From the NCBI GenBank assembly GCA_027854065.1, contig JAQGEF010000007.1, positions 124,001 to 188,000 of the forward strand: DNA of 64,000 nucleotides, written 5' to 3'. Numbering within the stretch: position 1 is the first letter of the stretch; each line of letters begins with the position of its first letter. The notes beneath the pieces are model-generated. The model was given only the letters and a program-made list of their open reading frames with translations. It did no database searches and was not told the origin of the DNA. This document shows, piece after piece, positions 1 to 9,397 of this stretch. A program made the translations under genes and the position numbers. The DNA is from Polluticaenibacter yanchengensis (lineage in GTDB: Bacteria; Bacteroidota; Bacteroidia; Chitinophagales; Chitinophagaceae).

Positions 1-112
1 TTTCAAGAAAATTAAAAGCATGGTTAAGACTGGCGAAAATGAATTTACAATAGTCGAAAGTCATTTTAAGGCTAAAGACTATGAAGATTTGCCTTACAAT
101 CCGCTTAATTAA
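1..112 (+). CDS. C-terminal end of an unidentified protein (partial)
   Basis: An open frame enters from before the window and ends at a TAA at 110-112, giving about 36 residues that finish in DLPYNPLN. The fragment is charged and lysine/glutamate rich, with no recognisable motif. It could be the tail of any cytoplasmic protein. A frame this short is not proof of a gene; support comes only from its even amino-acid composition and the ordinary intergenic sequence that follows. Confidence 0.4.
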   Translation, partial: FKKIKSMVKTGENEFTIVESHFKAKDYEDLPYNPLN

Positions 113-204
113 TTACCTTTTTTAGCGTTTTGAAATATTTTTTGGGGAAAGTTTTTCGATATCAATAAATTATTTTAAGACATTGTAAATCAGATTATTA
201 CATT

Positions 205-287
205 CTTTTGGCAGTAGTGCGCCTGCCACGCTGCAAATGCCTGCGCACAATAGCGCAGCTACTGCTGCCAATCCGGCTGCCCTTCAG
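205..287. repeat. Interspersed repeat, family A/B, copy A1
   Basis: About 83 bp, nearly identical to 55891-55973. It opens with TTTTGGCAGTAGTGCGCC and closes with CTACTGCTGCCAATCCGG, so the ends pair as a hairpin (GGCAGTAG with CTACTGCTGCC), with an inner GCGCA/TGCGC-type pairing. It lies directly 3' of the minus-strand MFS gene (stop at 299). The outer arms are shared with the longer elements at 21491 and 35765, so these are treated as one family. Confidence 0.8.
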
Positions 288-298
288 CTATGATATCC

Positions 299-1504
299 TT
301 ATTCAGCTAAAGCTTCTACGCGATTTTTTTTCTTCAGATAAAGCAGCAAAATAAGGCCCGCAAAAACTAGACCTGCACTAAACGCATACAGACTGCGCAT
401 GCCGAACAAATTTACAATAGTACCGGAGAATGGCCCGGTAACACCCAGCGATAAATCGATAAATAGACCATATGCCGCTAAAGCCACACCCGCTCTTGAC
501 GCCGGTAACAATTTCACTGCTTCTACACCCAGGGCTGGAAACACGAGTGAAAAGCCCAACCCACTGATGGCCGCACCAATTAATGCCAATCCTGCGTTAC
601 CAGCCATAAACAAAATTCCCAGGCCTACTACCTCTGTTAAAATACAGAAAATAGCAACGTTGATACCACCGTGTTTGTTGATAGCGTTTGAAAATATAAA
701 CCGTCCGGTAATAAAAGCGGCACTGAACACCGTTAACGCATAAGCTGCATTTTGCCAGTTCCAGTAATCGTAATAAAGTGTAATGAAGTTAGAAATACTG
801 CCAAAGCCAATGCCAGCCAGCCCTAAACCCAAACCATAAGGAGCTACTTTTTTCAATACCTGTATAAAAGAGATATCCGCTGCTACCGAACTTTCTTTTA
901 CTGCAGGTTTCGTTTTGGCATAAAGCAATCCCAGTAAACTAAATAAAACTGAGAATGCACCAATATATTGCAAGCCTAAAAACTGGGTAATATACACACC
1001 TAACGGCGCACCAATAGCTAACGAACCATAAGTAAAAATACCGTTATAAGAAATGGCTTCGGCCGTATGTTGCCTGCCCACCACCAACATGGCCCAGTTT
1101 ACCGGGCTTGCCCCAATCATCCCTTCCCCACAGCCCATAATGAGCCTTGATACAGATAAGGTAACCAGGCTAAGCATCGGTGTATGCTGCTGCCAGATAG
1201 CAAGTGCAAATAAAAGCCCGCTGACAGCAAAACTGACCATACTTATATATACTGCTACCTTAGGCCCCTTTTTATCTACAATTGTACCTGCATACCCTCT
1301 TATAAAAAAAGTAGTGACATACTGTAAGCTAATCACAATACCGGTAATCACTTCATTAAATCCTAATGTTTTATGTAGAAATATCGGCAATACGCCTAAC
1401 GGCAACCCGATACTGATATAACCAAAAAAAGTAAGGCAGACATAACTGGCTATTTTTAATTTCCACGATTTTGTGGCAGCCGTATTTGTAACAATTGTAG
1501 ACAT
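299..1504 (-). CDS. MFS transporter, YhhS/YfcJ-like
   Basis: A 401-residue integral membrane protein with about twelve hydrophobic segments. The loop after the second segment (residues about 70-82, GYAGTIVDKKGPK) is the MFS motif A. The N-terminal IGLPLGVLP and VISLQYVTTFFIR stretches resemble the YhhS/YfcJ (UPF0226) efflux group; the substrate cannot be read from sequence. The start is an ATG 18 bases downstream of a complete Bacteroidota promoter. The gene is monocistronic, with a repeat element 3' of it, and pncB ends upstream at 1789. An arabinose-efflux-type annotation is common for this group but unproven. Confidence 0.85.
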   Translation of the reverse strand: MSTIVTNTAATKSWKLKIASYVCLTFFGYISIGLPLGVLPIFLHKTLGFNEVITGIVISLQYVTTFFIRGYAGTIVDKKGPKVAVYISMVSFAVSGLLFALAIWQQHTPMLSLVTLSVSRLIMGCGEGMIGASPVNWAMLVVGRQHTAEAISYNGIFTYGSLAIGAPLGVYITQFLGLQYIGAFSVLFSLLGLLYAKTKPAVKESSVAADISFIQVLKKVAPYGLGLGLAGIGFGSISNFITLYYDYWNWQNAAYALTVFSAAFITGRFIFSNAINKHGGINVAIFCILTEVVGLGILFMAGNAGLALIGAAISGLGFSLVFPALGVEAVKLLPASRAGVALAAYGLFIDLSLGVTGPFSGTIVNLFGMRSLYAFSAGLVFAGLILLLYLKKKNRVEALAE

Positions 1505-1521
1505 AATCTTAAAACTGGGCG

Positions 1522-1552
1522 CAAAGGTAGTCCAGTTTTAAGGTCTTCCAAA
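1522..1552 (-). promoter_or_regulatory. Promoter of the MFS gene
   Basis: Read on the minus strand: TTTG (1549-1552), exactly 19 bases, then TACCTTTG (1522-1529). This matches the Bacteroidota sigma-70 consensus TTTG-N19-TAnnTTTG at every defined position. Transcription would begin near 1515, leaving a leader of roughly ten bases before the ATG at 1504. Confidence 0.75.
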
Positions 1553-1690
1553 CCCCGCTGTTAATTTTTAACCATTTGTTCAGGTATGTTAAAAGTCGCT
1601 TATACCAGGAACTTTTCTGAAGTGGGCTATGAGAACAACAACAATAGGCTATCACTGCTAAGATGTCAATTTAAAGGCGCTCCATAGTCA

Positions 1691-1758
1691 ATATGCCGTT
1701 GCAGGGAGTGACACAACGATGTTCAATAGTGATTCAAAAGATGGTTCAATGAATAAAA
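1691..1758. repeat. Interspersed repeat, family C, copy C1
   Basis: Contains GCAGGGAGTGACACAACG followed by ATGTTCAATAGTGATTC and a TTCAATGAATAAAA end. Same order of blocks as at 18128, 25749 and 49811. CGTTG and CAACG flank a 12-base core and could form a small stem. The element ends 30 bases before the pncB stop, i.e. just 3' of that minus-strand gene. Confidence 0.8.
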
Positions 1759-1788
1759 AAACGCTGAACAAATAGCAGCTTGGTTTCT

Positions 1789-2961
1789 TTAGTGGATATT
1801 TAATATCTGTTTACACAACTCTATTTCCCGGGGCATGCCTGTGTATTTGCCCGGCTCATCGGACAATTTTACTACCGGGTGCCATTCATCATCTTTGGGC
1901 TGGGCCTCTGTCAGCTTTATAACAATATTCATCGGCGGTGCACCAACATCATTGGTAAGATTGGTGCCAATACCAAACGACATCCCGATCCTGTTTTTGC
2001 AATACTGCTGTATTTCCTCCACTTTATCATAGTTCAACCCATCCGAAAAGATGATGGTTTTACTTAACGGATCAATGCCCATCTTTTTGTAATGCTGAAT
2101 TACTTTATCTGCGAATGCCAAAGGATTGCCACTATCGTGCCGCACACCATCGAAAAGTTTGGAAAACATTTTATCGAACTGCCGGAAAAAAACTTCAGTT
2201 GTATAAGTATCAGATAAGGCGATGCCCAGATCACCTCTGTAAACTGTTACCCAATTCTCCAGCGCACGGTTATTCGCCATTTTATAGCCATACCTGGCCG
2301 CATGAAACATAAACCATTCATGCGCATGAGTGCCTATTGGCCTGGTATTATAAAGCATGGCCATGTGCACATTGCTACTGCCAATAAATGTCTGGTCGCC
2401 AAAACGGTTCAGGGTATCCATTACCAGCCGGTGTACCTGGTACGAAAAACGCCTGCGGGTACCAAACTCTGCCAGTGTAATGCCCAGTTTCTTATACTTT
2501 TCAAGTTTCACCCTGGTATTTTCAATGATCAGGGCGTCACTCTGCGGCTGGATATTTTTGGCAATATAGTACAGTTCGCAGATCAATGACATCAACGGCA
2601 CTTCCCACAGAATAGTTCTGTACCACAAGCCTTCTACACTTACCTCCAACCGGGTCCCCTGCTGTTTGATCGTAATTTCATCTGGGTTAAAAGTATAGCC
2701 TTCCAAAAAATCCAGGTACACAGGGCTTAGATACGGACAGGTTACTTCCAGGAACTTCTTCTCGCTTTTGGAGAGTTTTAAAACAGCCATTTCATTGACA
2801 GCTTCCCTCAAAATTACATCGAAGCCATCAGGAAATTCATGTTTACCACGATTGATGAACTGGTAACGGGCTTTGGCATACGGAAATAAACTGACCACGC
2901 CCTGCTGCATGGTAAATTTGTAAAAATCATTATCGAGTATAGATCGGATGATAGGTTGCAT
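1789..2961 (-). CDS. pncB: Nicotinate phosphoribosyltransferase
   Basis: A 390-residue enzyme of the usual length. It makes nicotinate mononucleotide from nicotinate and PRPP with ATP hydrolysis, the entry step of NAD salvage (Preiss-Handler pathway), in the cytoplasm. Recognisable signatures are the N-terminal LDNDFYKFTMQQ, the GTRRRFS motif, and GTHAHEW, which holds the histidine that is phosphorylated in characterised members. The C-terminal IGTNLTND segment binds phosphate. It starts 15 bases after the AraC-type regulator gene, so the two are probably co-transcribed. Repeat C1 follows its stop. Confidence 0.95.
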   Translation of the reverse strand: MQPIIRSILDNDFYKFTMQQGVVSLFPYAKARYQFINRGKHEFPDGFDVILREAVNEMAVLKLSKSEKKFLEVTCPYLSPVYLDFLEGYTFNPDEITIKQQGTRLEVSVEGLWYRTILWEVPLMSLICELYYIAKNIQPQSDALIIENTRVKLEKYKKLGITLAEFGTRRRFSYQVHRLVMDTLNRFGDQTFIGSSNVHMAMLYNTRPIGTHAHEWFMFHAARYGYKMANNRALENWVTVYRGDLGIALSDTYTTEVFFRQFDKMFSKLFDGVRHDSGNPLAFADKVIQHYKKMGIDPLSKTIIFSDGLNYDKVEEIQQYCKNRIGMSFGIGTNLTNDVGAPPMNIVIKLTEAQPKDDEWHPVVKLSDEPGKYTGMPREIELCKQILNIH

Positions 2962-2976
2962 TATGAAACGTCAGAC

Positions 2977-3816
2977 TTAAGAATGAAAAATTTGTTTGTA
3001 TTCACTTGGGGTAATTCTTTTATGCCTTTTAAAGAAATGGGTCAGATGACTATCATCAGTAAACCCGAATTCATAGGCAATCTGTTTCAATGTCATTTGA
3101 TTGGCCTCGATTCTTTTTTCTATCAGCTTGATTTTATATACGTTCAGGTAATCTTTGTACGACATATTAAAGTTACGCTTAAAGTAAGTACTGAAATAGT
3201 TGGAAGCGATATTAAAATGTTGTGCAATAATGGTCACTCTTATTTTCTCAGGGTCATAAATATGCTGATGAATATAAGAGGTAAGGTCTTCCTTTGCCGG
3301 AGAACCTAAATCCAGTCGCACATTCAATTTAGCAGAAGCTTCTTTAATTAACCCGAATATAGATAAAATCTGGAAGAACACGATGGGTGAATTAGACACA
3401 TCGTGCAGGCTATTATAGTCATTTAAATTATCGACCGTTTTGTACAAGATCGTTTTACAAGGCTCATCAAAAACCAGCTTAATCTCTTTTAATAAAGGGT
3501 TGCGCATGATTTCCGTAGGTGATGTATTCACCAGTATATCCGGGGACAATTGTTTGTTGGCCTTAAAATAACTATCATTGAACTTGATAAAACAGAATTT
3601 GGTAGATTTCTTTATTTCAAAATAATGTTCGTCATCGGGCGATATTAAATAAAGGTCACCGGCTTTGTAGGGCATTACAATTTTATTGAGATAATGCAGG
3701 CCCTGCCCTTTATAGATATAAATTAACTCGTAGTAGGTATGGCTATGTTTTGGTAATGGAAACGTGAGTGTTTCAAATACCTCAATAATCAAAGGTTCAA
3801 ATTGCGCGCGCTTCAT
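2977..3816 (-). CDS. AraC-family transcriptional regulator
   Basis: A 279-residue regulator. The N-terminal part (about residues 15-75) is a cupin-like sensor domain, seen in HSHTYYELIYIYKG and YLISPDDEHYFEI. The C-terminal 100 residues carry two helix-turn-helix units, with HFNIASNYFSTYFKR in the first and IAYEFGFTDDSHLTHFFKR in the second, ending in the family hallmark ITPSEYK. It is divergent from the aldo/keto reductase gene at 3905 across 88 bases and reads toward pncB, so either neighbour could be its target. The ligand is unknown. Confidence 0.9.
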   Translation of the reverse strand: MKRAQFEPLIIEVFETLTFPLPKHSHTYYELIYIYKGQGLHYLNKIVMPYKAGDLYLISPDDEHYFEIKKSTKFCFIKFNDSYFKANKQLSPDILVNTSPTEIMRNPLLKEIKLVFDEPCKTILYKTVDNLNDYNSLHDVSNSPIVFFQILSIFGLIKEASAKLNVRLDLGSPAKEDLTSYIHQHIYDPEKIRVTIIAQHFNIASNYFSTYFKRNFNMSYKDYLNVYKIKLIEKRIEANQMTLKQIAYEFGFTDDSHLTHFFKRHKRITPSEYKQIFHS

Positions 3817-3904
3817 GTTGTAAAATTACAAGATAAACTATTATTTATACAATGCAACCAATTTGTTTGAATACGAACTTTGCAATAAACTTAAAAAAAG
3901 AAAT

Positions 3905-4891
3905 ATGGAATATAGGAAATTAGGCGATAGTGAACTGGCAATATCGGTAATTACATTTGGTGCATGGGCAGCTGGCGGCTGGATGTGGGGCAGCACTGAT
4001 AGAAAAGAGGCGGTAGAAGCAATCAAAGCATCTCACGATGCCGGAGTAACCTCAATAGATACCGCCCCGATCTACGGACAAGGCACGAGTGAAGAAATTG
4101 TTGGGGAAGCTATTAAAGATATCCCCCGTGATAAAGTACAGATCCTTACCAAATTCGGCATGCGGTGGGATTTGGCAAAAGGAGACCTTGCCATGCATTC
4201 AAAAGATAATGCAGGTAATGATATTGACATTTATAAATATGCCGGAAAAGAAAGCATCATTTATGAATGCGAGCAAAGTTTAAAAAGACTGGGCACTGAT
4301 TATATCGATCTATACCAGATCCACTGGCCAGACAGCACGACTCCTATCAATGAAACATTTGAAGCGGTAGAAAAACTGATTGAACAGGGCAAGGTAAGAT
4401 ATGCTGGTGTTTGTAATTACAATGCGGCACAAATGAAGGAAGCGGAGCAAACCTTAAAACTGGTTTCAAACCAGGTACCTTTTAGCATGGTGAACCGTGG
4501 TATTGAGAACGAAACGGTACCTTACTGTATGGAACACCATAAAGCCATATTAGCTTACAGTCCGCTGGAAAGAGGCTTGCTCACAGGAAAAATTCATGCC
4601 GGCTATCAATTCCAGGAAGGTGACCACCGGGCAAAATCGCCCCATTTCCAACCGGCTTTCATCGAAAAGACTAATGTCATGCTGGAGAAGATCAAGCCAA
4701 TAGCTGATCAATATAATGCCAGTTTAGGACAATTAGTATTGCGCTGGACCATTGACAGGCCGGGAATTACTATAGCTTTGGCCGGGGCCAGAAATGCTGT
4801 TCAGGCAGTTCAGAATGCAAAAGCGGCTTCATTGCATTTAACGGCTGAAGAATTAGCTTTGATCAATAATTATGTCAATAATTTTCAGTAA
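3905..4891 (+). CDS. Aldo/keto reductase
   Basis: A 328-residue NADPH-dependent oxidoreductase of the TIM-barrel AKR superfamily. The catalytic tetrad is visible as D52, Y57, K83 and H140 (IDTAPIYG, LTKFGMRW, YQIHWPD). The frame stays open 14 codons upstream, but the ATG at 3905 is chosen because MEYRKLGDSEL is the standard AKR beginning and an A-rich stretch precedes it. A second AKR follows 58 bases downstream. Substrate is not predictable; the divergent AraC regulator suggests induction by a small molecule. Confidence 0.9.
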   Translation: MEYRKLGDSELAISVITFGAWAAGGWMWGSTDRKEAVEAIKASHDAGVTSIDTAPIYGQGTSEEIVGEAIKDIPRDKVQILTKFGMRWDLAKGDLAMHSKDNAGNDIDIYKYAGKESIIYECEQSLKRLGTDYIDLYQIHWPDSTTPINETFEAVEKLIEQGKVRYAGVCNYNAAQMKEAEQTLKLVSNQVPFSMVNRGIENETVPYCMEHHKAILAYSPLERGLLTGKIHAGYQFQEGDHRAKSPHFQPAFIEKTNVMLEKIKPIADQYNASLGQLVLRWTIDRPGITIALAGARNAVQAVQNAKAASLHLTAEELALINNYVNNFQ

Positions 4892-4949
4892 CGAGGGCAT
4901 AAGATAAGCATACTTTTCAGAAACTTTGTAAAACAAAATTTAAACAGAG

Positions 4950-5897
4950 ATGAACAAAAGAATCATTAAGAATACTGACCTGGAAATTGCGCCGATCAAT
5001 TTAGGCGGCAATGTTTTTGGATGGACACTGGATGAGCAGCAATCATTTAATATCTTAGATAAGTTTGCCGGGGCCGGATTTAACTTTATAGATACGGCAG
5101 ATATGTATTCATTCTGGATAGAAAACGGCAAAGGCGGCGAATCCGAAACAATTATTGGTAAATGGTTTAAAGAACGCAATAACCGCCAGGATATCATTTT
5201 AGCAACTAAAGTAGGTGGCGCTACCAATCAACACGGGTTAGACGTTTCCAGAAAACATATTTTAAAATCGGTTGACGAATCATTACAACGTTTAGGTACC
5301 GATTATATCGATCTGTATTATACGCATTACGATGATAACATCACTCCGGTAGAAGAAACACTACAAGCTTACGACGATATTATTAAAGCCGGCAAAGTAA
5401 GGTTCATAGCCGCTTCAAACGTTTCTCCGGCCCGCTTAGAGGAGTCTTTTGAAATTTCAGAAGCAAAAGGCTTGCATAAATATGTAGCACTCCAGCCACA
5501 CTACAACTTACTGGAAAGAGCTCATTTTGAAAATGATTACGCACCATTAGTAGAACAATATGATTTAAGTGTCTTCCCTTACTGGTCTTTGGCTTCAGGT
5601 TTCTTAACCGGTAAATACAGAACAGAGAGTGACTTCAGCAAAAGTCCGCGTGGAAATGACGCCGGAAAGTATTTAAACGAAAAAGGCCTGAATGTTTTAA
5701 GTGCTTTAGATAAAGTTGCAGAAAAACACCGGACACAACAGTCAACAGTAGCACTGGCCTGGCTATTAGCCAACCCGCTGGTAACAGCCCCTATTGTAAG
5801 TGCTACCAGCGACAGGCAATTACAAACCATCATTGATGCGCCAACGCTGGTTTTGGATGCTGATGACATAGCATTATTAAATGAAGCAGGCAAATAA
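4950..5897 (+). CDS. Aldo/keto reductase
   Basis: A 315-residue second AKR, only loosely similar to its upstream neighbour. The tetrad reads D48, Y53, K87 and H126 (FIDTADMYS, LATKVGG, YYTHYDD). The insert WIENGKGGESETIIG resembles plant and bacterial AKR11/12-type enzymes. It probably shares the transcript of the upstream AKR, although AAACTTTG at 4921 is a near match to a -7 box that could give it a separate start. It ends 22 bases before a strong terminator. Confidence 0.9.
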   Translation: MNKRIIKNTDLEIAPINLGGNVFGWTLDEQQSFNILDKFAGAGFNFIDTADMYSFWIENGKGGESETIIGKWFKERNNRQDIILATKVGGATNQHGLDVSRKHILKSVDESLQRLGTDYIDLYYTHYDDNITPVEETLQAYDDIIKAGKVRFIAASNVSPARLEESFEISEAKGLHKYVALQPHYNLLERAHFENDYAPLVEQYDLSVFPYWSLASGFLTGKYRTESDFSKSPRGNDAGKYLNEKGLNVLSALDKVAEKHRTQQSTVALAWLLANPLVTAPIVSATSDRQLQTIIDAPTLVLDADDIALLNEAGK

Positions 5898-5919
5898 TTG
5901 AAATAGGTTTACAGACAAC

Positions 5920-5949
5920 GAAGACAACCCCGTATCCTGGGTTGTCTTC
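5920..5949. terminator. Bidirectional intrinsic terminator
   Basis: Perfect 11-bp stem GAAGACAACCC / GGGTTGTCTTC with an 8-base loop, lying between the convergent AKR (stop 5897) and ABC ATPase (stop 6013) genes. A T-rich stretch follows on the plus strand. Confidence 0.8.
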
Positions 5950-6012
5950 TTATTTGGCACTATCCGTATTTTACGCCACAGATCAATCGCCTACACGATT
6001 TCCAGTTTTACT

Positions 6013-6693
6013 TTATTCAAAAAAACGCTTTAGGATATTACCGGTCTCAAAATCCTTGAATTTCTCCGATATCAGGTGATAGTCCTGCTTAAGGAAAGGG
6101 GTACTCACTCTCCCATTTTCCAGCAAAATAATTTCGTCGCAGGTATCTGTTAAAGTAGAAAGTATATGAGATGAAATAATCACTGTTTTATGATTCGCTT
6201 TCAGATGCTTTATGATATCAATAATCAATATATTGCTTTCCAGGTCAACACCGTTAAATGGTTCATCCAGTATAAAAATATCATTGTTTTGAAACAGGAC
6301 ACTTACTAAAGCCAGTTTCTTTTTCATACCAGTGGAATAATTACCCGCGTATTCGTTTAATGGCAGGTTGAATATGTTTTTTGCCTCAATTATTTTCCGC
6401 TCTGTTTTAATGTCCCGTGCATGACATAGTAAATGAATATACTCATACCCGGTCAGCTTTTTAGGAAAATAGGTCTCCGTTTCCAGGTAGCCCAATACGG
6501 TTTTATAGTTTTCCTTGTCCGATTCAATATTACCTGTAAAATCTTCTATACCGGCAATACACTTAAATAACGTGGTTTTCCCCGCACCGTTTTTTCCTAT
6601 AATGCCATACACTTTACCAGCATCGAATTGTAAATTGATATTATCCAATACTGGTTGATGATATGTTTTTGATAATTGATGAATCCGTAACAT
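6013..6693 (-). CDS. ABC transporter ATP-binding protein
   Basis: A 226-residue ATPase subunit. Walker A is GKNGAGKT (33-40), the signature is YSTGMKKKL (119-127) rather than the canonical LSGGQ, which is usual in ABC-2 type exporters, and Walker B is IFILDEP (139-145). The gene begins directly at the stop codon of the membrane subunit upstream (TAA followed by ATG with no gap), so translation is probably coupled. Cargo is unknown; small two-gene ABC-2 pairs often move lipids, peptides or drugs. Confidence 0.9.
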   Translation of the reverse strand: MLRIHQLSKTYHQPVLDNINLQFDAGKVYGIIGKNGAGKTTLFKCIAGIEDFTGNIESDKENYKTVLGYLETETYFPKKLTGYEYIHLLCHARDIKTERKIIEAKNIFNLPLNEYAGNYSTGMKKKLALVSVLFQNNDIFILDEPFNGVDLESNILIIDIIKHLKANHKTVIISSHILSTLTDTCDEIILLENGRVSTPFLKQDYHLISEKFKDFETGNILKRFFE

Positions 6694-7602
6694 TTAAAGA
6701 ATTGTTTTTAACCTGGCGGAAGCTATGTAGAAATTATAAGGAATTAATATAAACAGCAATGGCGGAAAATATAAGCACAATGCGAACATGATGGCATTCA
6801 CAACATTCGGTTGATTGGGAAATGCACTGTACTTAAATAAAACCATATTTATAAGAAAAACATTTGCCAGCAATGACAGTAATATTGTTTTATCATATAC
6901 CTGGAAACAAACTGCTGTAAGAATAATTGCCGGAATAGTAATAAAGGCAGCATTTTGCAACGCGATCAGACATTTTACTATCAAAAAACGACTGGCAGTT
7001 TTTGCATAGTTCCATACCAGGTATTTCGATTCAAGCTGGCTGTAAAACAACATACAGGTACCATACAATCCGAATATGGCAAACAGGCCAAGATTATAAT
7101 TTTTATAATAAATAGCAATTCCCAAAAGCAGGTAACAAGCTAGAATTAATAAAAAATATTGCCTGGTACCTGTTACAAATTCAAATGGTCTTTTGGAAAA
7201 TGGTGTCACCAATGTTTTGCCATAAGGTTTCAAAGGTTTTAATAGCGGTATAGTAAAAACTGACACCATGCATAGTAAGGCTAAATACCATTGGTTATAA
7301 ACCAACAGCATTATCAAAAATGGCAAAGTAACAATAAAACTTTCCAGCCACCTTAACTGATAAAAATATTTCCGGAAATTGAGTTTTATAAAATTGTTTC
7401 TATCAGTCTGATTAAGTTGCACCAGATTGTAAATACTTAGTCCTGCTATTAAAAATGGTGCCAGGCTGGTTTTATTGAACAACTGCATTGTTAAATAAGG
7501 CAGCGCAATCAGGGCAATCACATAAAGCAAAAAAGGCGGCACTCCCGTATCTTTTATTGTTCTGTGAATAATCAGTCCCTGAATTTTCAAATAATACTTC
7601 AC
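6694..7602 (-). CDS. ABC transporter membrane subunit
   Basis: About 302 residues with several hydrophobic helices and no soluble domain, e.g. near residues 22-38, 50-60, 88-104 and 150-170. It is the partner of the ATPase gene that follows without spacing. The start is taken as GTG at 7602; a TTG one codon upstream is possible and there is no ATG until about residue 40. The sequence family is not recognised beyond ABC-2-like permease. A TACTTTTA sequence just upstream on the minus strand is one base off a -7 box. Confidence 0.7.
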   Translation of the reverse strand: MKYYLKIQGLIIHRTIKDTGVPPFLLYVIALIALPYLTMQLFNKTSLAPFLIAGLSIYNLVQLNQTDRNNFIKLNFRKYFYQLRWLESFIVTLPFLIMLLVYNQWYLALLCMVSVFTIPLLKPLKPYGKTLVTPFSKRPFEFVTGTRQYFLLILACYLLLGIAIYYKNYNLGLFAIFGLYGTCMLFYSQLESKYLVWNYAKTASRFLIVKCLIALQNAAFITIPAIILTAVCFQVYDKTILLSLLANVFLINMVLFKYSAFPNQPNVVNAIMFALCLYFPPLLFILIPYNFYIASARLKTIL

Positions 7603-7681
7603 CAAATAAAAGTAATACTATTTTCCTTTTTTTATAAAACAGTGTCACTTTTACGTATAATTTTACAAATACTTCAACAAA

Positions 7682-7689
7682 TACATTTG
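7682..7689 (+). promoter_or_regulatory. Putative -7 promoter box
   Basis: TACATTTG matches TAnnTTTG and lies 45 bases before the ATG of the nucleotidase gene. No clear TTTG -33 box is seen at the usual distance. Confidence 0.45.
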
Positions 7690-7733
7690 CAAGTATATTT
7701 TTTGCAAGTGAATGTAGCGTAAAAGAAAATATT

Positions 7734-9263
7734 ATGATTACAGTTAGACAATTACTTTTTTCAGCAGGTATCAGTTTGCTGGTAGCTTGCAGTAATACCA
7801 GGCAAAGCAAAACAACAGATGACCAGAAAATTGATATCAATTTAATCCAGATAAATGATGTATATGAAATAGCGCCGCTCAATGCCGGTAAAGAAGGCGG
7901 ATTAGCACGTGTAGGCACATTAAAAAAGCAATACCTTCAAAAGAACCCCAATACACTATTGTTGATTGCCGGTGATTTTTTAAGTCCCAGTGTGTACAAC
8001 AGCCTGAAGTACAATGGTCAGAATATAAGAGGAGCTCAAATGGTAGATGCCCTGAACGCTGCCGGGCTTGATATCGCCATCTTCGGCAATCATGAATTTG
8101 ATATAAAAGAAAACGAATTACAGTCCCGCATCAATGAAAGCAGGTTTGAATGGATATCCGCCAACGCATTCCAAAACACCAAAAACGGGATCAAACCTTT
8201 TGCTAAAATTACCGGCATAGATACCTCCTGGTTTCCAAAATATATTATCAGAGAGTTCACTGATGCGGATGGCACCAAAGCTAAAGTAGGCTTTATAGGT
8301 GTGGTGCTGCCATTTAATAAAGCACCTTATGTACAATACACAACTCCTGCCAACAATATTGTAAAAGCCATCTACAATGAAATAAAAAACTCCTGCGATG
8401 CGGTAGTAGCAATCACCCACCAAACGATGGAAGAAGATGTGGCATTGGCAAAGGAACTACCACAGTTAGCAGCCATTTTAGGCGGCCATGAACACGATCA
8501 GCGTTTTGAACAACTGGGCCCGGTGTACGTCGCTAAAGCAATGGCAAACGCTAAATCTGCTTATGTAACAGAACTACACATCAACAAACAAACTAAAAAA
8601 GTAAGTGTTAAACCTGTTCTTGAAAAAATAGATGAACGTATTGCATTGGATAAATCAGTAACAGAAGTCGTTGATAAATGGATCAGTATCGCTAATGATA
8701 ATTTTTCCAAATTAGGCTTCGATGCCAATAAAGTAGTAATCGCAAAAGGAGAAGACCTGGACGGCAGGGAATCTGCTATCAGAAGCTCCTATACCAACCT
8801 TGGTGTACTGGTAGCAGAAAGTGCGAAAGCCGCATGGCCGGAGGCGCAGGCAGCCATTGTAAACAGTGGTTCCATCCGGGTTGACGATGTACTGAGCATG
8901 CCTATTACACAATATGATATCATCAGGACCATGCCTTATGGCGGCAGTGTTAAACTGGTGGATATAAAGGGTGACCTGCTGATTAAAATTTTGAACCAGG
9001 GAGTGGCCAATAAAGGTGAAGGCGGATTCTTACAATTATCCAAAAGCATTTCCCGTCCTGATAATATCTGGCTGATTGATAAAGTCCGGATTCAGGACGA
9101 TGCTGTTTACAAAGTCGCAATAACGGACTTCTTATTAACCGGAGGGGAGGCGAACTTAGGATATTTGTTACCAACGAATCCGGCTATCACCAAAGTAACA
9201 GAAGCCACTACACCAGCACAATCGGATATCAGGAAAGCATTTATCGAATTCGTCACAAAATAA
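7734..9263 (+). CDS. 5'-nucleotidase/metallophosphatase lipoprotein
   Basis: A 509-residue UshA-type enzyme. An N-terminal lipobox (LLVAC, C19) predicts anchoring to a membrane. The metallophosphoesterase domain shows D42 (NDVYEI), D81 (AGDFLSP), N119-H120 (FGNHEFD), H229 and H252/H254 (GGHEHD), the residues that hold two metals. The second domain (about 315-509) is the nucleotide-binding 5'-nucleotidase C-terminal domain. It likely dephosphorylates nucleotides or sugar-nucleotides outside the cytoplasm. The first motif has DVY where many members have D-x-H, a variant found in a recognised subgroup. Confidence 0.9.
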   Translation: MITVRQLLFSAGISLLVACSNTRQSKTTDDQKIDINLIQINDVYEIAPLNAGKEGGLARVGTLKKQYLQKNPNTLLLIAGDFLSPSVYNSLKYNGQNIRGAQMVDALNAAGLDIAIFGNHEFDIKENELQSRINESRFEWISANAFQNTKNGIKPFAKITGIDTSWFPKYIIREFTDADGTKAKVGFIGVVLPFNKAPYVQYTTPANNIVKAIYNEIKNSCDAVVAITHQTMEEDVALAKELPQLAAILGGHEHDQRFEQLGPVYVAKAMANAKSAYVTELHINKQTKKVSVKPVLEKIDERIALDKSVTEVVDKWISIANDNFSKLGFDANKVVIAKGEDLDGRESAIRSSYTNLGVLVAESAKAAWPEAQAAIVNSGSIRVDDVLSMPITQYDIIRTMPYGGSVKLVDIKGDLLIKILNQGVANKGEGGFLQLSKSISRPDNIWLIDKVRIQDDAVYKVAITDFLLTGGEANLGYLLPTNPAITKVTEATTPAQSDIRKAFIEFVTK

Positions 9264-9273
9264 AAAAGAAAGT

Positions 9274-9304
9274 TTCTCCCTCAGGTTCATTGCCGGAGGG
9301 AGAA
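9274..9304. terminator. Intrinsic terminator
   Basis: Stem TTCTCCCTC / GAGGGAGAA around a 13-base loop, 10 bases after the nucleotidase stop and upstream of the convergent GSCFA gene end. Confidence 0.65.
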
Positions 9305-9397
9305 TTTGTATTAATAAACTGCCGCAATTATAAGTGAATCTCACCCCGGTGGTTCAAACTCAAAGCAACGTCTAACTTACTGCGTCGAAATGCCCCG